A stretch of 28,954 nucleotides of DNA, taken from NCBI GenBank assembly GCA_905235615.1, contig CAJOMB010000005.1, forward strand, positions 1 to 28,954, read 5' to 3'. Positions 14,812-23,770 of this stretch are shown here, one piece after another. The stretch is from an uncultured Bacteroidales bacterium (GTDB taxonomy: Bacteria; Bacteroidota; Bacteroidia; Bacteroidales; UBA932). Position 1 is the first letter of the stretch. Each line of letters begins with the position of its first letter. The notes beneath the pieces were generated by a model. The model worked only from the letters and a program-made list of their open reading frames with translations. It did not search any database and had not been told where the DNA came from. The position numbers and the translations under genes were made by a program.

Positions 14812-15453
14812 ATGATTTTTGGACGTCTCTTCTTTCCCATGCGGGAGCTGCTGCCCATCCTGGAGCGGCAGGCTTCACTGCTTTCTTCCAGTACCGAACT
14901 TCTGAGCGCCATGCTCGAATCCCAGGACCCCGCGCGCTGGAAACAGCTTTACTCGGAAATCCGCAGCAATGAACACAAGGGAGACGCCATGCTCACGGAG
15001 TTCCGCGAGCAGTCGGCCCGCCTGCCGCTCAGCTCCGGTGTCCGCCGGGAGCTCACGACCATCTCCATGGCCATAGAGGACTGCCTGGATGTGGTGAAGG
15101 ATGCCGCCAACGCCCTGTCCATCTACAATCCGGCCAAGATTGATTCCCAGCTTCAGGAACTCTCCCGGATCATCCTGGAGGAGGCCCGGGCTCTGGGTGA
15201 CATTTTCCCTCGTTTGTCGGACATGCACAAGAGCGCTTCCGCCATCATCCTCCTGGCCGATCGTGTCAAAGAGCTGGAGCACGATGCCGACGAAGCCTAT
15301 GAAGAGTATATCGGCCATATCTTCTCCGCAGAGCCGGATCTCCGCGAAATGACCAAGTACAAGAACCTGGCGGAATTATACGAAAAGGCCACGGACTCCG
15401 AAAAGCACGTGGCCGATTGTGTAAGGATTCTTCTGATGCGTTACGTCCGCTAA
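14812..15453 (+). CDS. DUF47/PhoU-like family protein
   Basis: 213 residues, almost entirely helical: LPILERQASLLSSSTELLSAML, SNEHKGDAML, RRELTTISMAIEDCLDVVKDAANAL and KELEHDADEAYEEYIGHIF. These match the DUF47 (TIGR00153) group related to PhoU, with the ExxxD-type metal-binding positions in EHKGD and EHDAD. Relatives are usually next to a Pit-type phosphate transporter and thought to regulate it; no such transporter is seen here. The open frame reaches back to 14629 across the divergent promoter; ATG 14812, in an AT-rich stretch, gives the family length. The stop overlaps the stop of nqrF on the other strand. Confidence 0.85.
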   Translation: MIFGRLFFPMRELLPILERQASLLSSSTELLSAMLESQDPARWKQLYSEIRSNEHKGDAMLTEFREQSARLPLSSGVRRELTTISMAIEDCLDVVKDAANALSIYNPAKIDSQLQELSRIILEEARALGDIFPRLSDMHKSASAIILLADRVKELEHDADEAYEEYIGHIFSAEPDLREMTKYKNLAELYEKATDSEKHVADCVRILLMRYVR

Positions 15454-16724
15454 CCTCCGAAATTATCGTAGAGGATGCTCTCGGGAGCTACTCCCAAGGA
15501 GTCTAACAGCTCGTTCACGCACTTGACCATCATAGGCGGACCGCACATGAAATACTTGATGTCCTCGGGGGCCTCGTGGTCCTTGAGGTAGGTTTCGTAC
15601 ATCACGTTGTGCACAAAGCCGGGGGTGTACTTCACGCCGGCGGCATCGGCTGCCGGATCCGGACGATCCAGGGCCAGGGTGAAGTGGAAGTTCGGGAATT
15701 CCTTCTCGATTTCCGCGAAGTCCTCCAAGTAGAAGGCTTCCACCAGGGCGCGGGCGCCGTAGAAGAAGCGCACGGGCTTCTTGGTCTTGAGCGTCTTGAA
15801 CAGGTGCATGATGTGGCTGCGGAGCGGAGCCATGCCGGCGCCGCCGCCCACGAAGATGTATTCCTGGGTGTCAGGGTCGTCTTTCGGGAGCAGGAACTCA
15901 CCGTAAGGGCCGGAAATCATCACCTTGTCCCCGGGTTTGCGGGAGAACACATAGGTGGAGGCGATTCCCGGAGGAACACCGGGCACGAACTTGAATACGC
16001 CCTTGGGCTGGGTGCGGTCGAACGGAGGCGTAGCAATACGCACGTTGAGCTTGATGAGGTCTTTCTCGGCCGGATACGAGGCCATGGAATAGGCACGGAT
16101 GGTGGGAACGGTGTTCTTGTACTTCAGGGAAGTGATACCGTACTTTTCCCAGTCGCCGATGTATTCGGGACCCACGTTCATGTCGGCAAAATCGGCCTCA
16201 TATTCGGGGATGTCGATCTGGATGTACTCACCGGACTTGAAGTCGATGTGCTCGCCCTCGGGCAGGCGCACGGTGAATTCCTTGATGAAGGTGGCCACGT
16301 TGTCGTTGGAGATGACCTCGCACTCGAGTTTCTTCACGCTGAGGGCGCTCTCCGGGACGGCAATCTGGATATTGTCTTTCACCTTCACCTGGCAGCCCAG
16401 ACGCCAGCCTTCCTTGATCTGCTTGCGGGAGAAGAAGCCCGTTTCCGTGGGAAGGATGGTTCCGCCGCCTTCGATTACCTGAAGCTTGCACTGGCCGCAG
16501 TTGGCCTTGCCGCCGCAGGCGGAGGGGAGGAAGATGCCGTTGTCAGCCAGGGTGTGCATCACGTCACCGCCGGGCGTCACTTCCAGTTCCTTGGTTCCGT
16601 TGTTGATGTTGATCTTGACGGTGCCGGAAGGGGTGAGGGCGGTCTTGATCCAAAGGAGCAGGGCAACCAGTACGAGGGTTACCACCGTAATGACCAGGAT
16701 AGAGAATATAATTGTATTTCCCAT
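15450..16724 (-). CDS. nqrF: Na+-translocating NADH:quinone reductase subunit F
   Basis: 424 residues. The electron-entry subunit oxidises NADH and passes electrons through FAD and a 2Fe-2S centre into the membrane. One N-terminal helix (IIFSILVITVVTLVLVALLL) is followed by the 2Fe-2S domain with SACGGKANCGQCK and the fourth Cys in RLGCQVKV, the FAD-binding RAYSMASYP, an NAD-binding region around FVGGGAGMAPLRSHI, and the terminal YFMCGPPMM. The length fits the family. It is the last gene of the nqr operon, 12 nt after nqrE. Confidence 0.97.
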   Translation of the reverse strand: MGNTIIFSILVITVVTLVLVALLLWIKTALTPSGTVKININNGTKELEVTPGGDVMHTLADNGIFLPSACGGKANCGQCKLQVIEGGGTILPTETGFFSRKQIKEGWRLGCQVKVKDNIQIAVPESALSVKKLECEVISNDNVATFIKEFTVRLPEGEHIDFKSGEYIQIDIPEYEADFADMNVGPEYIGDWEKYGITSLKYKNTVPTIRAYSMASYPAEKDLIKLNVRIATPPFDRTQPKGVFKFVPGVPPGIASTYVFSRKPGDKVMISGPYGEFLLPKDDPDTQEYIFVGGGAGMAPLRSHIMHLFKTLKTKKPVRFFYGARALVEAFYLEDFAEIEKEFPNFHFTLALDRPDPAADAAGVKYTPGFVHNVMYETYLKDHEAPEDIKYFMCGPPMMVKCVNELLDSLGVAPESILYDNFGG

Positions 16725-16736
16725 AATCTTTCCCTC

Positions 16737-17333
16737 CTACAGCGCTATTCCCATGAAGGTCATGAAGGCGATGCCCATCAGACCCACGGTGATGAAAGTG
16801 ATACCCAGGCCCTTAAGGGCGGCAGGGACATTGGAGTAGGCCATCTTTTCACGGATGGCGGCCAGGGATACGATGGCCAGGAACCAGCCAAGGCCGCTTC
16901 CCAAGGCGTAAACGGTGGCTTCACCAATGTTCAGGAAGTCTTTCTGCTGCATGAACAGGGAGCCGCCCAGAATGGCGCAGTTCACGGCAATCAGGGGCAG
17001 GAAGATACCCAGGGCCGAATACAGCTCCGGGGAGAACTTCTCCACCACCATTTCCACTATCTGCACGATGGCGGCAATCACCGCAATGAACACGATGAAG
17101 CTCAGGAAACTCAGGTCCACACCCTCGATGAGGGCGTCCGGAGCCAGCACATAGGTGTTGAGCAGGTAGTTGATGGGGAGCGTGACAAGCAGCACGAAGA
17201 TAACCGCGACACCCAGGCCTGCAGCTGTCTTCACATTCTTCGATACCGCCAGGAATGAGCACATTCCCAGGAAGTAAGCGAAGATCATGTTGTCCACAAA
17301 GATGGACTTTACGAATAAGCTAAGATATTCCAT
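16737..17333 (-). CDS. nqrE: Na+-translocating NADH:quinone reductase subunit E
   Basis: 198 residues, six predicted membrane helices, related to RnfA. It starts with EYLSLFVKSIFVDNMIFAY and contains FLGMCSFLAVSKNVKTAAGLG and VNCAILGGSLFM; the paired Cys residues hold the intramembrane iron centre shared with NqrD. It lies 12 nt from both nqrD and nqrF. Confidence 0.97.
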   Translation of the reverse strand: MEYLSLFVKSIFVDNMIFAYFLGMCSFLAVSKNVKTAAGLGVAVIFVLLVTLPINYLLNTYVLAPDALIEGVDLSFLSFIVFIAVIAAIVQIVEMVVEKFSPELYSALGIFLPLIAVNCAILGGSLFMQQKDFLNIGEATVYALGSGLGWFLAIVSLAAIREKMAYSNVPAALKGLGITFITVGLMGIAFMTFMGIAL

Positions 17334-17345
17334 AGGGCGTCAGGA

Positions 17346-17960
17346 TTATTTCTCTTGCAAGTCTTTCTGGATGGAACGCTGCACCCACACGATGCATCCC
17401 AGGAGGATGAGGGCGAAGGGCGGCAGGATCACCAGGTTGTTGGGGACATAGCCGAAGCGGTTCAGGATGTCGAAGCCGAAGAGGGTTCCGCTGCCCAGAA
17501 GCTCGCGGAAGAAGGCTACGACAAGGAGAATGAGCCCATAGCCGGCACCGTTGGCAACGCCGTCCAGGAAGCTGGGCCAGGGCTTGTTGCCCAGGGCGAA
17601 AGCCTCGATGCGGCCCATCACGATACAGTTGGTGATGATAAGGCCGATATACACGGACAGCTGCTTGTCAATGGCGTAGGTGGCTTCGAAGGACTTGAGA
17701 ATCTGGTCCACGAGGATGACCATCATGGCCACCACCACCAGCTGGACGATGATACGAACCCGGCCCGGAATGGTGTTGCGGAGCAGGGACAGGATAAGGC
17801 TGGAAATGCCCGTAACCACAATCACGGAGAGGGCCATCACCAGGGCTCCCTTCAGGGTAACGGTAACCGCTAAGGAAGAGCAGATGCCCAGCACCAGGAC
17901 GGTAATGGGGTTACCTTTGAATATGGGATTCAGAATGGTTTCTTTCAGTTTTGCATCCAT
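17346..17960 (-). CDS. nqrD: Na+-translocating NADH:quinone reductase subunit D
   Basis: 204 residues, six membrane helices, related to RnfE. NPIFKGNPITVLVLGICSSLAVT at the N-terminus and IITNCIVMGRIEAFALGNKPW near the middle are family hallmarks; the two Cys residues (GICSSLA and TNCIVMG) are the expected iron-centre ligands. It is 3 nt after nqrC. Confidence 0.97.
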   Translation of the reverse strand: MDAKLKETILNPIFKGNPITVLVLGICSSLAVTVTLKGALVMALSVIVVTGISSLILSLLRNTIPGRVRIIVQLVVVAMMVILVDQILKSFEATYAIDKQLSVYIGLIITNCIVMGRIEAFALGNKPWPSFLDGVANGAGYGLILLVVAFFRELLGSGTLFGFDILNRFGYVPNNLVILPPFALILLGCIVWVQRSIQKDLQEK

Positions 17961-17963
17961 AGC

Positions 17964-18782
17964 TTAGTCCTCCTTTTGTTCTTCTTTTCCCCCGCAGCAG
18001 CCTTTTTCGCAAGCCTTCTGGTTTTTAAGGAAGTACTTGGCATAGGCGGCCAGCCAGGTGTCGATGGCGGCATCCAGGCCCTGGGACGTCATGGTGGCGC
18101 CGGAGATGGCATCCACCTTGTTGTCGGCGACGGATTTTCCTTCGGCGTCCTTGGGGGCGCCGCCTTTCACGATGTCAAAGACATTCGTTTGGGAGAAATC
18201 GGCGGCTTCGCCCGTGAACTCGGCCTGGAAGGAAGGGTCGTCCTTGATCTTGGCACCCAGGCCGGCGGTCTCGGACTCGTGGTCGAAATAGGCTCCGCCG
18301 ATGGTCTTGAGGTCTTTCTCGAAGGACATATATCCCCAGATGGGGCCCCACAGGCCGGCTCCGTAAATGGGAACCACCGTGCGGCCGTTCTTGAAGACAA
18401 AGACGGGAAGTTCGGGCTCGCCGGTCTTGTTGGCGCCGCCCTTGATGTTGTAGTTCTGGCGCTTGAGCTCCTTGGGGCCGTACACCTGGATTTCATCCCG
18501 GCCGATGGTGAGCTCGCGGAGCTCGTTGCCTTCGAGGTCAATCACGAAGGCACGCTCGATTTCCTGGGCGTACTTGTCCAGTTTGGCGGCGTTGGGGAGC
18601 TTGTCCAGTTCCGCCTTGGTGCCATACTGGGCGGCCTTGAGCATCTGGGAGATGGTCTCGGCCTTCTCGTTGGCGTCCTGCTTGGACTTGAGGCTCTGGG
18701 AAACGAAGGCCAGGAGCGCTGCCACTATCACCACGATGACGGTGGTGTAGATGACGGTATATACATTGTTATTTGTATTCAT
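17964..18782 (-). CDS. nqrC: Na+-translocating NADH:quinone reductase subunit C
   Basis: 272 residues. One N-terminal helix (YTVIYTTVIVVIVAALLAFVS), then a periplasmic FMN-binding domain. The Thr that carries covalent FMN is in SGATMTSQG (about residue 230), preceded by the expected VDAI. The far C-terminus, KACEKGCCGGKEEQKED, is Cys- and charge-rich beyond the usual domain end; I cannot assign it a role. It lies 12 nt after nqrB. Confidence 0.97.
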   Translation of the reverse strand: MNTNNNVYTVIYTTVIVVIVAALLAFVSQSLKSKQDANEKAETISQMLKAAQYGTKAELDKLPNAAKLDKYAQEIERAFVIDLEGNELRELTIGRDEIQVYGPKELKRQNYNIKGGANKTGEPELPVFVFKNGRTVVPIYGAGLWGPIWGYMSFEKDLKTIGGAYFDHESETAGLGAKIKDDPSFQAEFTGEAADFSQTNVFDIVKGGAPKDAEGKSVADNKVDAISGATMTSQGLDAAIDTWLAAYAKYFLKNQKACEKGCCGGKEEQKED

Positions 18783-18794
18783 AGGGCAGCGGGA

Positions 18795-19919
18795 TTAAGC
18801 GGTTAATGCTTTCTTGGCACGGCGGGAGGTATGGGCCGATACCACGCAGTGGTCGATGAGCGGAGCCATGGTGTTCATGAGCAGGATGGCCAGCATCATG
18901 CCTTCCATGTAACCGGGGTTCCATAGACGCACCACCACGGCGAGGGCACCCACCAGGAAGCCGTAAATCCATTTGCCGGTTTCCGTCTGGGCGGCGGTCA
19001 CAGGGTCCGTGGCCATGAAGACGGAACCGAACAGGAAGCCGCCCATCACCAGCTGATAGTAGCAGGGGACGGCGGTGGCGCCTGCCATCTGGCCCAGCCA
19101 GCCAACCAGGAGGCCGCCGGCGATGGAGGAGACCATGATCTTCCAGGAAGCCACGCCGGTCCACACCAGGATGAAGGCACCTATGAGGATGGCGATTACG
19201 CTGGTTTCACCGGTACTTCCGGGGATGAAGCCGTAGAACATGTCAATGAAGTTGTACTGGCCCACGGCGCCGGTGGCGGCGTCGAAGCCACCGTCATGGG
19301 CGATGGCCAGGGGCGTAGCGGCGCTGATGGCGTCCACGCCGTCAAGGCCGGCCCAGGTCTTGGACACCCATACGGAGGAGCCGGACATGCTGGACGGATA
19401 GGAGAAGAACAGGAAGGCACGGGCCACCAGGGCGGGGTTCCAGATGTTCATGCCGGTACCGCCGAACACTTCCTTCACGAAGATGACGGAGAATGCCACG
19501 GCCAGGGCCAGCATCCACAGGGGAACGTCCACGGGTACAATGAGGGGAATGAGGAAGCCGGTTACGAGGTATCCCTCGTTCACTTCCTCCCCACGGATCT
19601 GGGCGCTGGCGAATTCAATGGCCAGGCCCACTGCATAGGAGACCACGAACAGGGGCAGCATCCGCAGCAGTCCGTAGAGGAACATGTTCCAGAAGCTCCA
19701 TTTCAGGTTATAGAGGAGGGCGGTCTGCAAACCCACGTTGAACATGCCGAACAGGGCGGCGGGTACCAGGGCGATGACCACCGTGATCATGACACGCTTG
19801 AGGTCGATACCGTCGCGCACGTGTGCTCCCTTGGCCGATACGGTGCCGGGAACGCGCAGGAAGGTGTCGAAAGCGTCGACGGTGGAATGCCACCAGGGAG
19901 TTTTCTTTTCGTCTGCCAT
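18795..19919 (-). CDS. nqrB: Na+-translocating NADH:quinone reductase subunit B
   Basis: 374 residues, about ten membrane helices, with the sodium channel and quinone-site subunit of the pump. Family segments include KRVMITVVIALVPAALFGMFN, EVFGGTGMNIWNPALVARAFL and the covalent FMN Thr region DAISAATPLA (about residue 200). ATDPVTAAQTETGKWIYG follows near residue 300. It starts 2 nt after the nqrA stop. Confidence 0.97.
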   Translation of the reverse strand: MADEKKTPWWHSTVDAFDTFLRVPGTVSAKGAHVRDGIDLKRVMITVVIALVPAALFGMFNVGLQTALLYNLKWSFWNMFLYGLLRMLPLFVVSYAVGLAIEFASAQIRGEEVNEGYLVTGFLIPLIVPVDVPLWMLALAVAFSVIFVKEVFGGTGMNIWNPALVARAFLFFSYPSSMSGSSVWVSKTWAGLDGVDAISAATPLAIAHDGGFDAATGAVGQYNFIDMFYGFIPGSTGETSVIAILIGAFILVWTGVASWKIMVSSIAGGLLVGWLGQMAGATAVPCYYQLVMGGFLFGSVFMATDPVTAAQTETGKWIYGFLVGALAVVVRLWNPGYMEGMMLAILLMNTMAPLIDHCVVSAHTSRRAKKALTA

Positions 19920-19921
19920 AG

Positions 19922-21247
19922 CTATGCCATTTCTTTAATCATGAGGTCTATACCCTGTTGGATAATGGCCTGGATTTCGTTCTTGGAAGGGTCAACGAAG
20001 TCGCACAGGGCCAGATCTTCCGGCAGCACTTCATAGATGCCGAATTTCTCCATCTTTTCGATGTCACCGGCCAGGCAGGCCTTGATGAGGTAGATGGGGA
20101 AGATGTCCATGGGAGTGACATCCTCGAAGCATTTGGTCTCTACGAAGGCGCGGGGACCGCCGTGCAGGTTGGTGTTCATGTTGTACTTCTTGCGGGGGGT
20201 GAGCCAGGAGAAGTAGCACCAGGAAGAGCTGAACACCTTGTGCCGGATGGGCTTGGCCCAACCCAGCCATTCGCGCTTATAGCCTTCATCCATGAGGGTG
20301 AGCTGGTCTTCGAAGAAGCCCAGGTAGCCATCGGCCCCCAGGTTTTCTCCGGTGAGGGCGTCTCCGCCCACGACGCGTACACCTTCCTTGATGTCGGTGA
20401 TTTCTTTCACGGGCGTGCCGGGGAGGGCTGTCACATAGCCGGTTTTGGCGGCGGCGGGGCCGGTGACGGCCACCTTGCGGGTCAGATCCAGCTTGCCGGT
20501 GTTGATCACGTGGCCCAGGGCGGCCAGGTGCAGGAAGGACATGGTCCACACGGTCTCACCCTTTTGGATGGGAGCGATGTGGCTGATCTGCACACCTACA
20601 TTGCCGGCCGGATGGGGACCGCCTACTGCATGGAGCGTGGCATTCTTGATGCCGCCAAAGGCCGATCCGGCCTTGCATACGGAGATGTGCACGGGCGCAA
20701 TCTTGCCCAGGGCGTCCACTCCGGCCTGGATATCCTTCATGGATTCGACCAGGGTGTAATCCGTGTCCGCTGCCAGCGGAGCCGTGCTGAAGGAGGAAAT
20801 GAAAATTGCCTTGGGTGCAGCCTGAGGGTCTGCCAGGATGCCGTAGGGGCGCTGGATGAGCGACCCCCAGAGGCCGGTGTTGAGGAGGAGCTCCTTCACC
20901 TGGGCGGCGTCTGCGGGAGCGTTGGAACCAAAGTCCACGTACTCCTGCTTGGCATCGGCCTTTACCAGAACTGCCAGCAACTTTCTCTTTTCGCCCCGGA
21001 CCACCTGCTCGACGGTGCCGCTGACGGGCGAGGTGAGCAGAATCTCGGGGCGCTGTTTGTCGGCCATCACGGGGGAACCTGCCTTCACTGCATCGCCCTC
21101 CTTCACCAAAAGCCTGGGAACCAAGCCTTTGAAGCAGGTGGGCTTTACAGCTACGATGTCAGGAACCACGGTTTTGATGACTTCGGGGGCTGCAACTCCC
21201 TTGAGGGGAATGTTCAGACCCTTTTTCAAATCGAGATAGTTTGACAT
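19922..21247 (-). CDS. nqrA: Na+-translocating NADH:quinone reductase subunit A
   Basis: 441 residues, soluble, first gene of the operon. It begins SNYLDLKKGLNIPLKG, with a lipoyl-like domain (FKGLVPRLLVKEGDAVKAGSPV) and, further on, LHLAALGHVINTGKLDLTRKVAVTG, typical of NqrA. The frame opens nine residues earlier at 21274, but ATG 21247 matches the conserved N-terminus. Its divergent neighbour is the UvrD-type helicase. Confidence 0.97.
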   Translation of the reverse strand: MSNYLDLKKGLNIPLKGVAAPEVIKTVVPDIVAVKPTCFKGLVPRLLVKEGDAVKAGSPVMADKQRPEILLTSPVSGTVEQVVRGEKRKLLAVLVKADAKQEYVDFGSNAPADAAQVKELLLNTGLWGSLIQRPYGILADPQAAPKAIFISSFSTAPLAADTDYTLVESMKDIQAGVDALGKIAPVHISVCKAGSAFGGIKNATLHAVGGPHPAGNVGVQISHIAPIQKGETVWTMSFLHLAALGHVINTGKLDLTRKVAVTGPAAAKTGYVTALPGTPVKEITDIKEGVRVVGGDALTGENLGADGYLGFFEDQLTLMDEGYKREWLGWAKPIRHKVFSSSWCYFSWLTPRKKYNMNTNLHGGPRAFVETKCFEDVTPMDIFPIYLIKACLAGDIEKMEKFGIYEVLPEDLALCDFVDPSKNEIQAIIQQGIDLMIKEMA

Positions 21248-21284
21248 TATTTGATTGGTTTTGTGTATTTCCATAAATACTCCG

Positions 21285-21312
21285 CGAAGTTACGAAAAAT
21301 TTAGTAAATTCG
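21285..21312. promoter_or_regulatory. Divergent promoter region of nqrA and the helicase
   Basis: Two imperfect -7 boxes face apart: TAACTTCG on the minus strand (21285-21292) toward nqr and TAAATTCG on the plus strand (21305-21312) toward the helicase. Each differs by one base from TAnnTTTG, and the two promoters overlap, so use of one could hinder the other. Confidence 0.5.
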
Positions 21313-21332
21313 CATACTAAAATGTGACCGAG

Positions 21333-23636
21333 ATGAGTGAGATCTTGAAGGATTTGAATCCGGAACAAAAAAAAGCAGTAGAGTGCCTGGAGGGGCCCAT
21401 GCTCATCGTGGCCGGGGCCGGCTCCGGCAAGACGAGGGTGCTTACTTCCCGCATAGCCAACCTGATTGAGCATGGCATGAGGCCGGAGAGCATTCTGGCC
21501 CTCACCTTCACCAAGAAGGCGGCCGGGGAGATGAAGGACAGGATAGCCCTGATGGTAGGGGAGCGGCAGGCCCGCCGGCTGTGGATGGGGACCTTCCACT
21601 CCGTGTTCATCCGTTTCCTGAGGGAGTATGCCGATGTGATCGGCTTCCCCCGGGATTTTACCATTTATGACACCACGGACTCCGTGAGCTGCATCAAGCA
21701 CTGTATCAAGCAGTTGTCCCTTGACGAGAAGCTGTACAAGCCCAAGGAGGTGCTCTCGCGCATCTCCAAGGCCAAGAACGACCTTGTTACCCCTACGCCC
21801 TACATGAACGGCGCGGGCGGCTACCGGGAAGACGACGCCCTGCACAAGAAGCCGGAGATTTACCGCATCTATGCCCTTTACTGCCAGACCTGCCTCCAGT
21901 CCGGCGTGATGGACTTCGATGACATCCTCCTGTACCTGAACATCCTTTTCAAGCGCAGTGAAGAGGCCCTCCGCTCCATCGCAGGCCGATTCTGCCATAT
22001 CCTGGTGGACGAGTACCAGGACACCAACATGGCCCAGTACTTAGTGCTGAAGAAACTGGCCGGCGGCCACAAGAACATCTGCGTGGTGGGAGACGATTCC
22101 CAGTCCATTTACGGTTTCCGCGGCGCCCAGATCCAGAACATCCTGAATTTCCAGAAAGACTTCCCCGCGGCGCGCCTGTTCCGCTTAGAGCGCAACTATC
22201 GCAGCACCCAGACCATCGTGAACGCCGCCAATTCGCTCATCGCGCACAACGAGGGCCGCATCCCCAAGAACTGCGTCTCCATGGGAGAGCAGGGGGAGCA
22301 GCTGCATCTGGTACGCACCTACACCGAGCAGGAGGAGGCCATGCAGATTGCATCGGCCATCCTTTCCAGAATCCGGGAAGACGGGGCCCAGTACGAGGAT
22401 TTTGCCATCCTGTACCGCACCAATTCGCAGTCCCGTGCCCTGGAAGAGCAGCTTCGCCGCCGCAACATCCCTTATATGATTTACTCCGGCAACTCTTTCT
22501 TCGAGCGGGCGGAGGTGAAAGACGTGATGGCCTATTTCAAGCTGGCGGTGAACCTCAATGACGACGAATCTTTCCGCCGGGTGGTGAACAAGCCGGCCCG
22601 AGGCATCGGAGACACCTCCCTGAACGCCCTTACGCTGGCAGCGCGGGAAAACGGCACTTCGTTGTTCAAGGCGGCCGACCTGCCGGACCTGGAACGCTTC
22701 GGCCTCAAGGCGGCGGCCATCGGCAAAATCAAAGCCTTCACCTCCATGATGGAGAAGGCGGCCTCGGAGGCCCGGGACGGCGATGCGTATGACGTAGCTC
22801 GTTCCTTAGCCGCCGAAAGCGGCATCCTGCTCTTCTACAAGGCCGATACTTCCGTGGAAGGCCAGTCCCGCTACGCCAACGTGGAAGAGCTCCTGAACAG
22901 TGTCAAGGTATATGCGGAAGAGGTGGAAGCCGGTGCGGAAGCCGACGGCATGGACGAAAAGCCGCGCGTCACCCTGGCCGATTATTTGGAGAACGTCTCC
23001 CTCCTGTCCAATGTGGACGTGGCCGATGACGAAACCCTGAACAAGGTGGCCCTGATGACGGTGCACACGGCCAAAGGTCTGGAGTTTCCCTATGTGTTTG
23101 TGGCTGGAATGGAGGAGAACCTCTTTCCCTCCGGCGGCTGGATGCTCACCCCCAAGGACCTGGAGGAGGAGCGCCGGCTTTTCTATGTGGCCATCACCCG
23201 GGCCAAGCGGGCGGTGTCCCTGAGCTTTGCCCAGACGCGCATGCGCAACGGAAAGCATGAGTCCAATGCTCCCAGCCGTTTCCTTAAGGAACTGGCTCCG
23301 CAGTACCTGGACCACCCGCTTCGCAAGGAGGACTTTGAGGCGCGTGAGCCCGAAGAGGACTTTTTCGGCGGCGGTTTCCGCTGGTCGGCTGAGAAGAGAT
23401 GGCCGAGCAGGTCGGCCATGACGCCCAAGCCGCCCAAGCCGCCGGTGACGGCGGACTTCGTGCCGGACCCCATGTCTTCTTTCCATGTGGGAGACCGGAT
23501 TGAACACAACCGATTTGGGGCAGGAAAAGTCCTTGAAATAAGCGGTCAGGTGCCCGATTTGAAGGCGAAAATCATCTTCGACCAATACGGTGAAAAACTT
23601 TTGTTGCTAAAATTTGCAAAAATTCGGCACATATAA
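21333..23636 (+). CDS. UvrD/PcrA-type superfamily 1A DNA helicase
   Basis: 767 residues. A 3'-5' helicase for repair and for clearing replication blocks. Motifs in order: Q-motif LNPEQKKAVE; Walker A AGAGSGKT (27-34); ALTFTKKAAGEMKDRI; Walker B/motif II LVDEYQDTN (about 225); GDDSQSIYGFRGA; LERNYRST; MTVHTAKGLEFPYVFVAGMEE; and YVAITRAKRAVSLS. The C-terminal 60 residues contain VGDRIEHNRFGAGKVLEI, the Tudor-like polymerase-contact domain of PcrA/UvrD. ATG 21333 is chosen over GTG 21324. It stands alone, divergent from nqrA. Confidence 0.95.
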   Translation: MSEILKDLNPEQKKAVECLEGPMLIVAGAGSGKTRVLTSRIANLIEHGMRPESILALTFTKKAAGEMKDRIALMVGERQARRLWMGTFHSVFIRFLREYADVIGFPRDFTIYDTTDSVSCIKHCIKQLSLDEKLYKPKEVLSRISKAKNDLVTPTPYMNGAGGYREDDALHKKPEIYRIYALYCQTCLQSGVMDFDDILLYLNILFKRSEEALRSIAGRFCHILVDEYQDTNMAQYLVLKKLAGGHKNICVVGDDSQSIYGFRGAQIQNILNFQKDFPAARLFRLERNYRSTQTIVNAANSLIAHNEGRIPKNCVSMGEQGEQLHLVRTYTEQEEAMQIASAILSRIREDGAQYEDFAILYRTNSQSRALEEQLRRRNIPYMIYSGNSFFERAEVKDVMAYFKLAVNLNDDESFRRVVNKPARGIGDTSLNALTLAARENGTSLFKAADLPDLERFGLKAAAIGKIKAFTSMMEKAASEARDGDAYDVARSLAAESGILLFYKADTSVEGQSRYANVEELLNSVKVYAEEVEAGAEADGMDEKPRVTLADYLENVSLLSNVDVADDETLNKVALMTVHTAKGLEFPYVFVAGMEENLFPSGGWMLTPKDLEEERRLFYVAITRAKRAVSLSFAQTRMRNGKHESNAPSRFLKELAPQYLDHPLRKEDFEAREPEEDFFGGGFRWSAEKRWPSRSAMTPKPPKPPVTADFVPDPMSSFHVGDRIEHNRFGAGKVLEISGQVPDLKAKIIFDQYGEKLLLLKFAKIRHI

Positions 23637-23637
23637 C

Positions 23638-23668
23638 TTGTTATATTCCTTGCTTTTATTTATTTTTG
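23638..23668 (+). promoter_or_regulatory. Strong promoter with no gene behind it
   Basis: TTG (23638-23640), 20 nt, TATTTTTG (23661-23668), starting two bases after the helicase stop. It points into the 100-nt non-coding gap before the convergent glutamine synthetase gene. Confidence 0.65.
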
Positions 23669-23673
23669 CAACG

Positions 23674-23770
23674 AAGTTTTTCATAGTTTAAGTTTAGGTT
23701 AAGTAACTGGCCCCGCGCAGTGATTGCGTGGGGCCAGTGAATTTTAAGCCCTGCGAAGGGATAAAAAATC
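23674..23770 (+). ncRNA. Candidate small RNA with a 13-bp hairpin
   Basis: Downstream of the promoter at 23638-23668 there is no ORF, but a hairpin pairs 23707-23719 with 23725-23737 (CTGGCCCCGCGCA with TGCGTGGGGCCAG, one G-U pair, 5-nt loop), followed by a small CCCTGCGAAGGG hairpin (about 23749-23760). The transcript would run toward, or antisense into, the 3' end of the glutamine synthetase gene. No Rfam family is recognised. The hairpin may instead be a shared terminator for the two convergent genes, but no U-run follows it on either strand. Confidence 0.4.

Noticed and set aside
15576..17258. 560-codon plus-strand frame opposite nqrF and nqrE
   Set aside because: Mirror frame of well-conserved nqr genes; composition (His, Gly, Val, Glu) is that of an antisense shadow.
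19958..21244. Long plus-strand frame opposite nqrA
   Set aside because: Same reason: exact antisense of a conserved gene, no start signal or domain.
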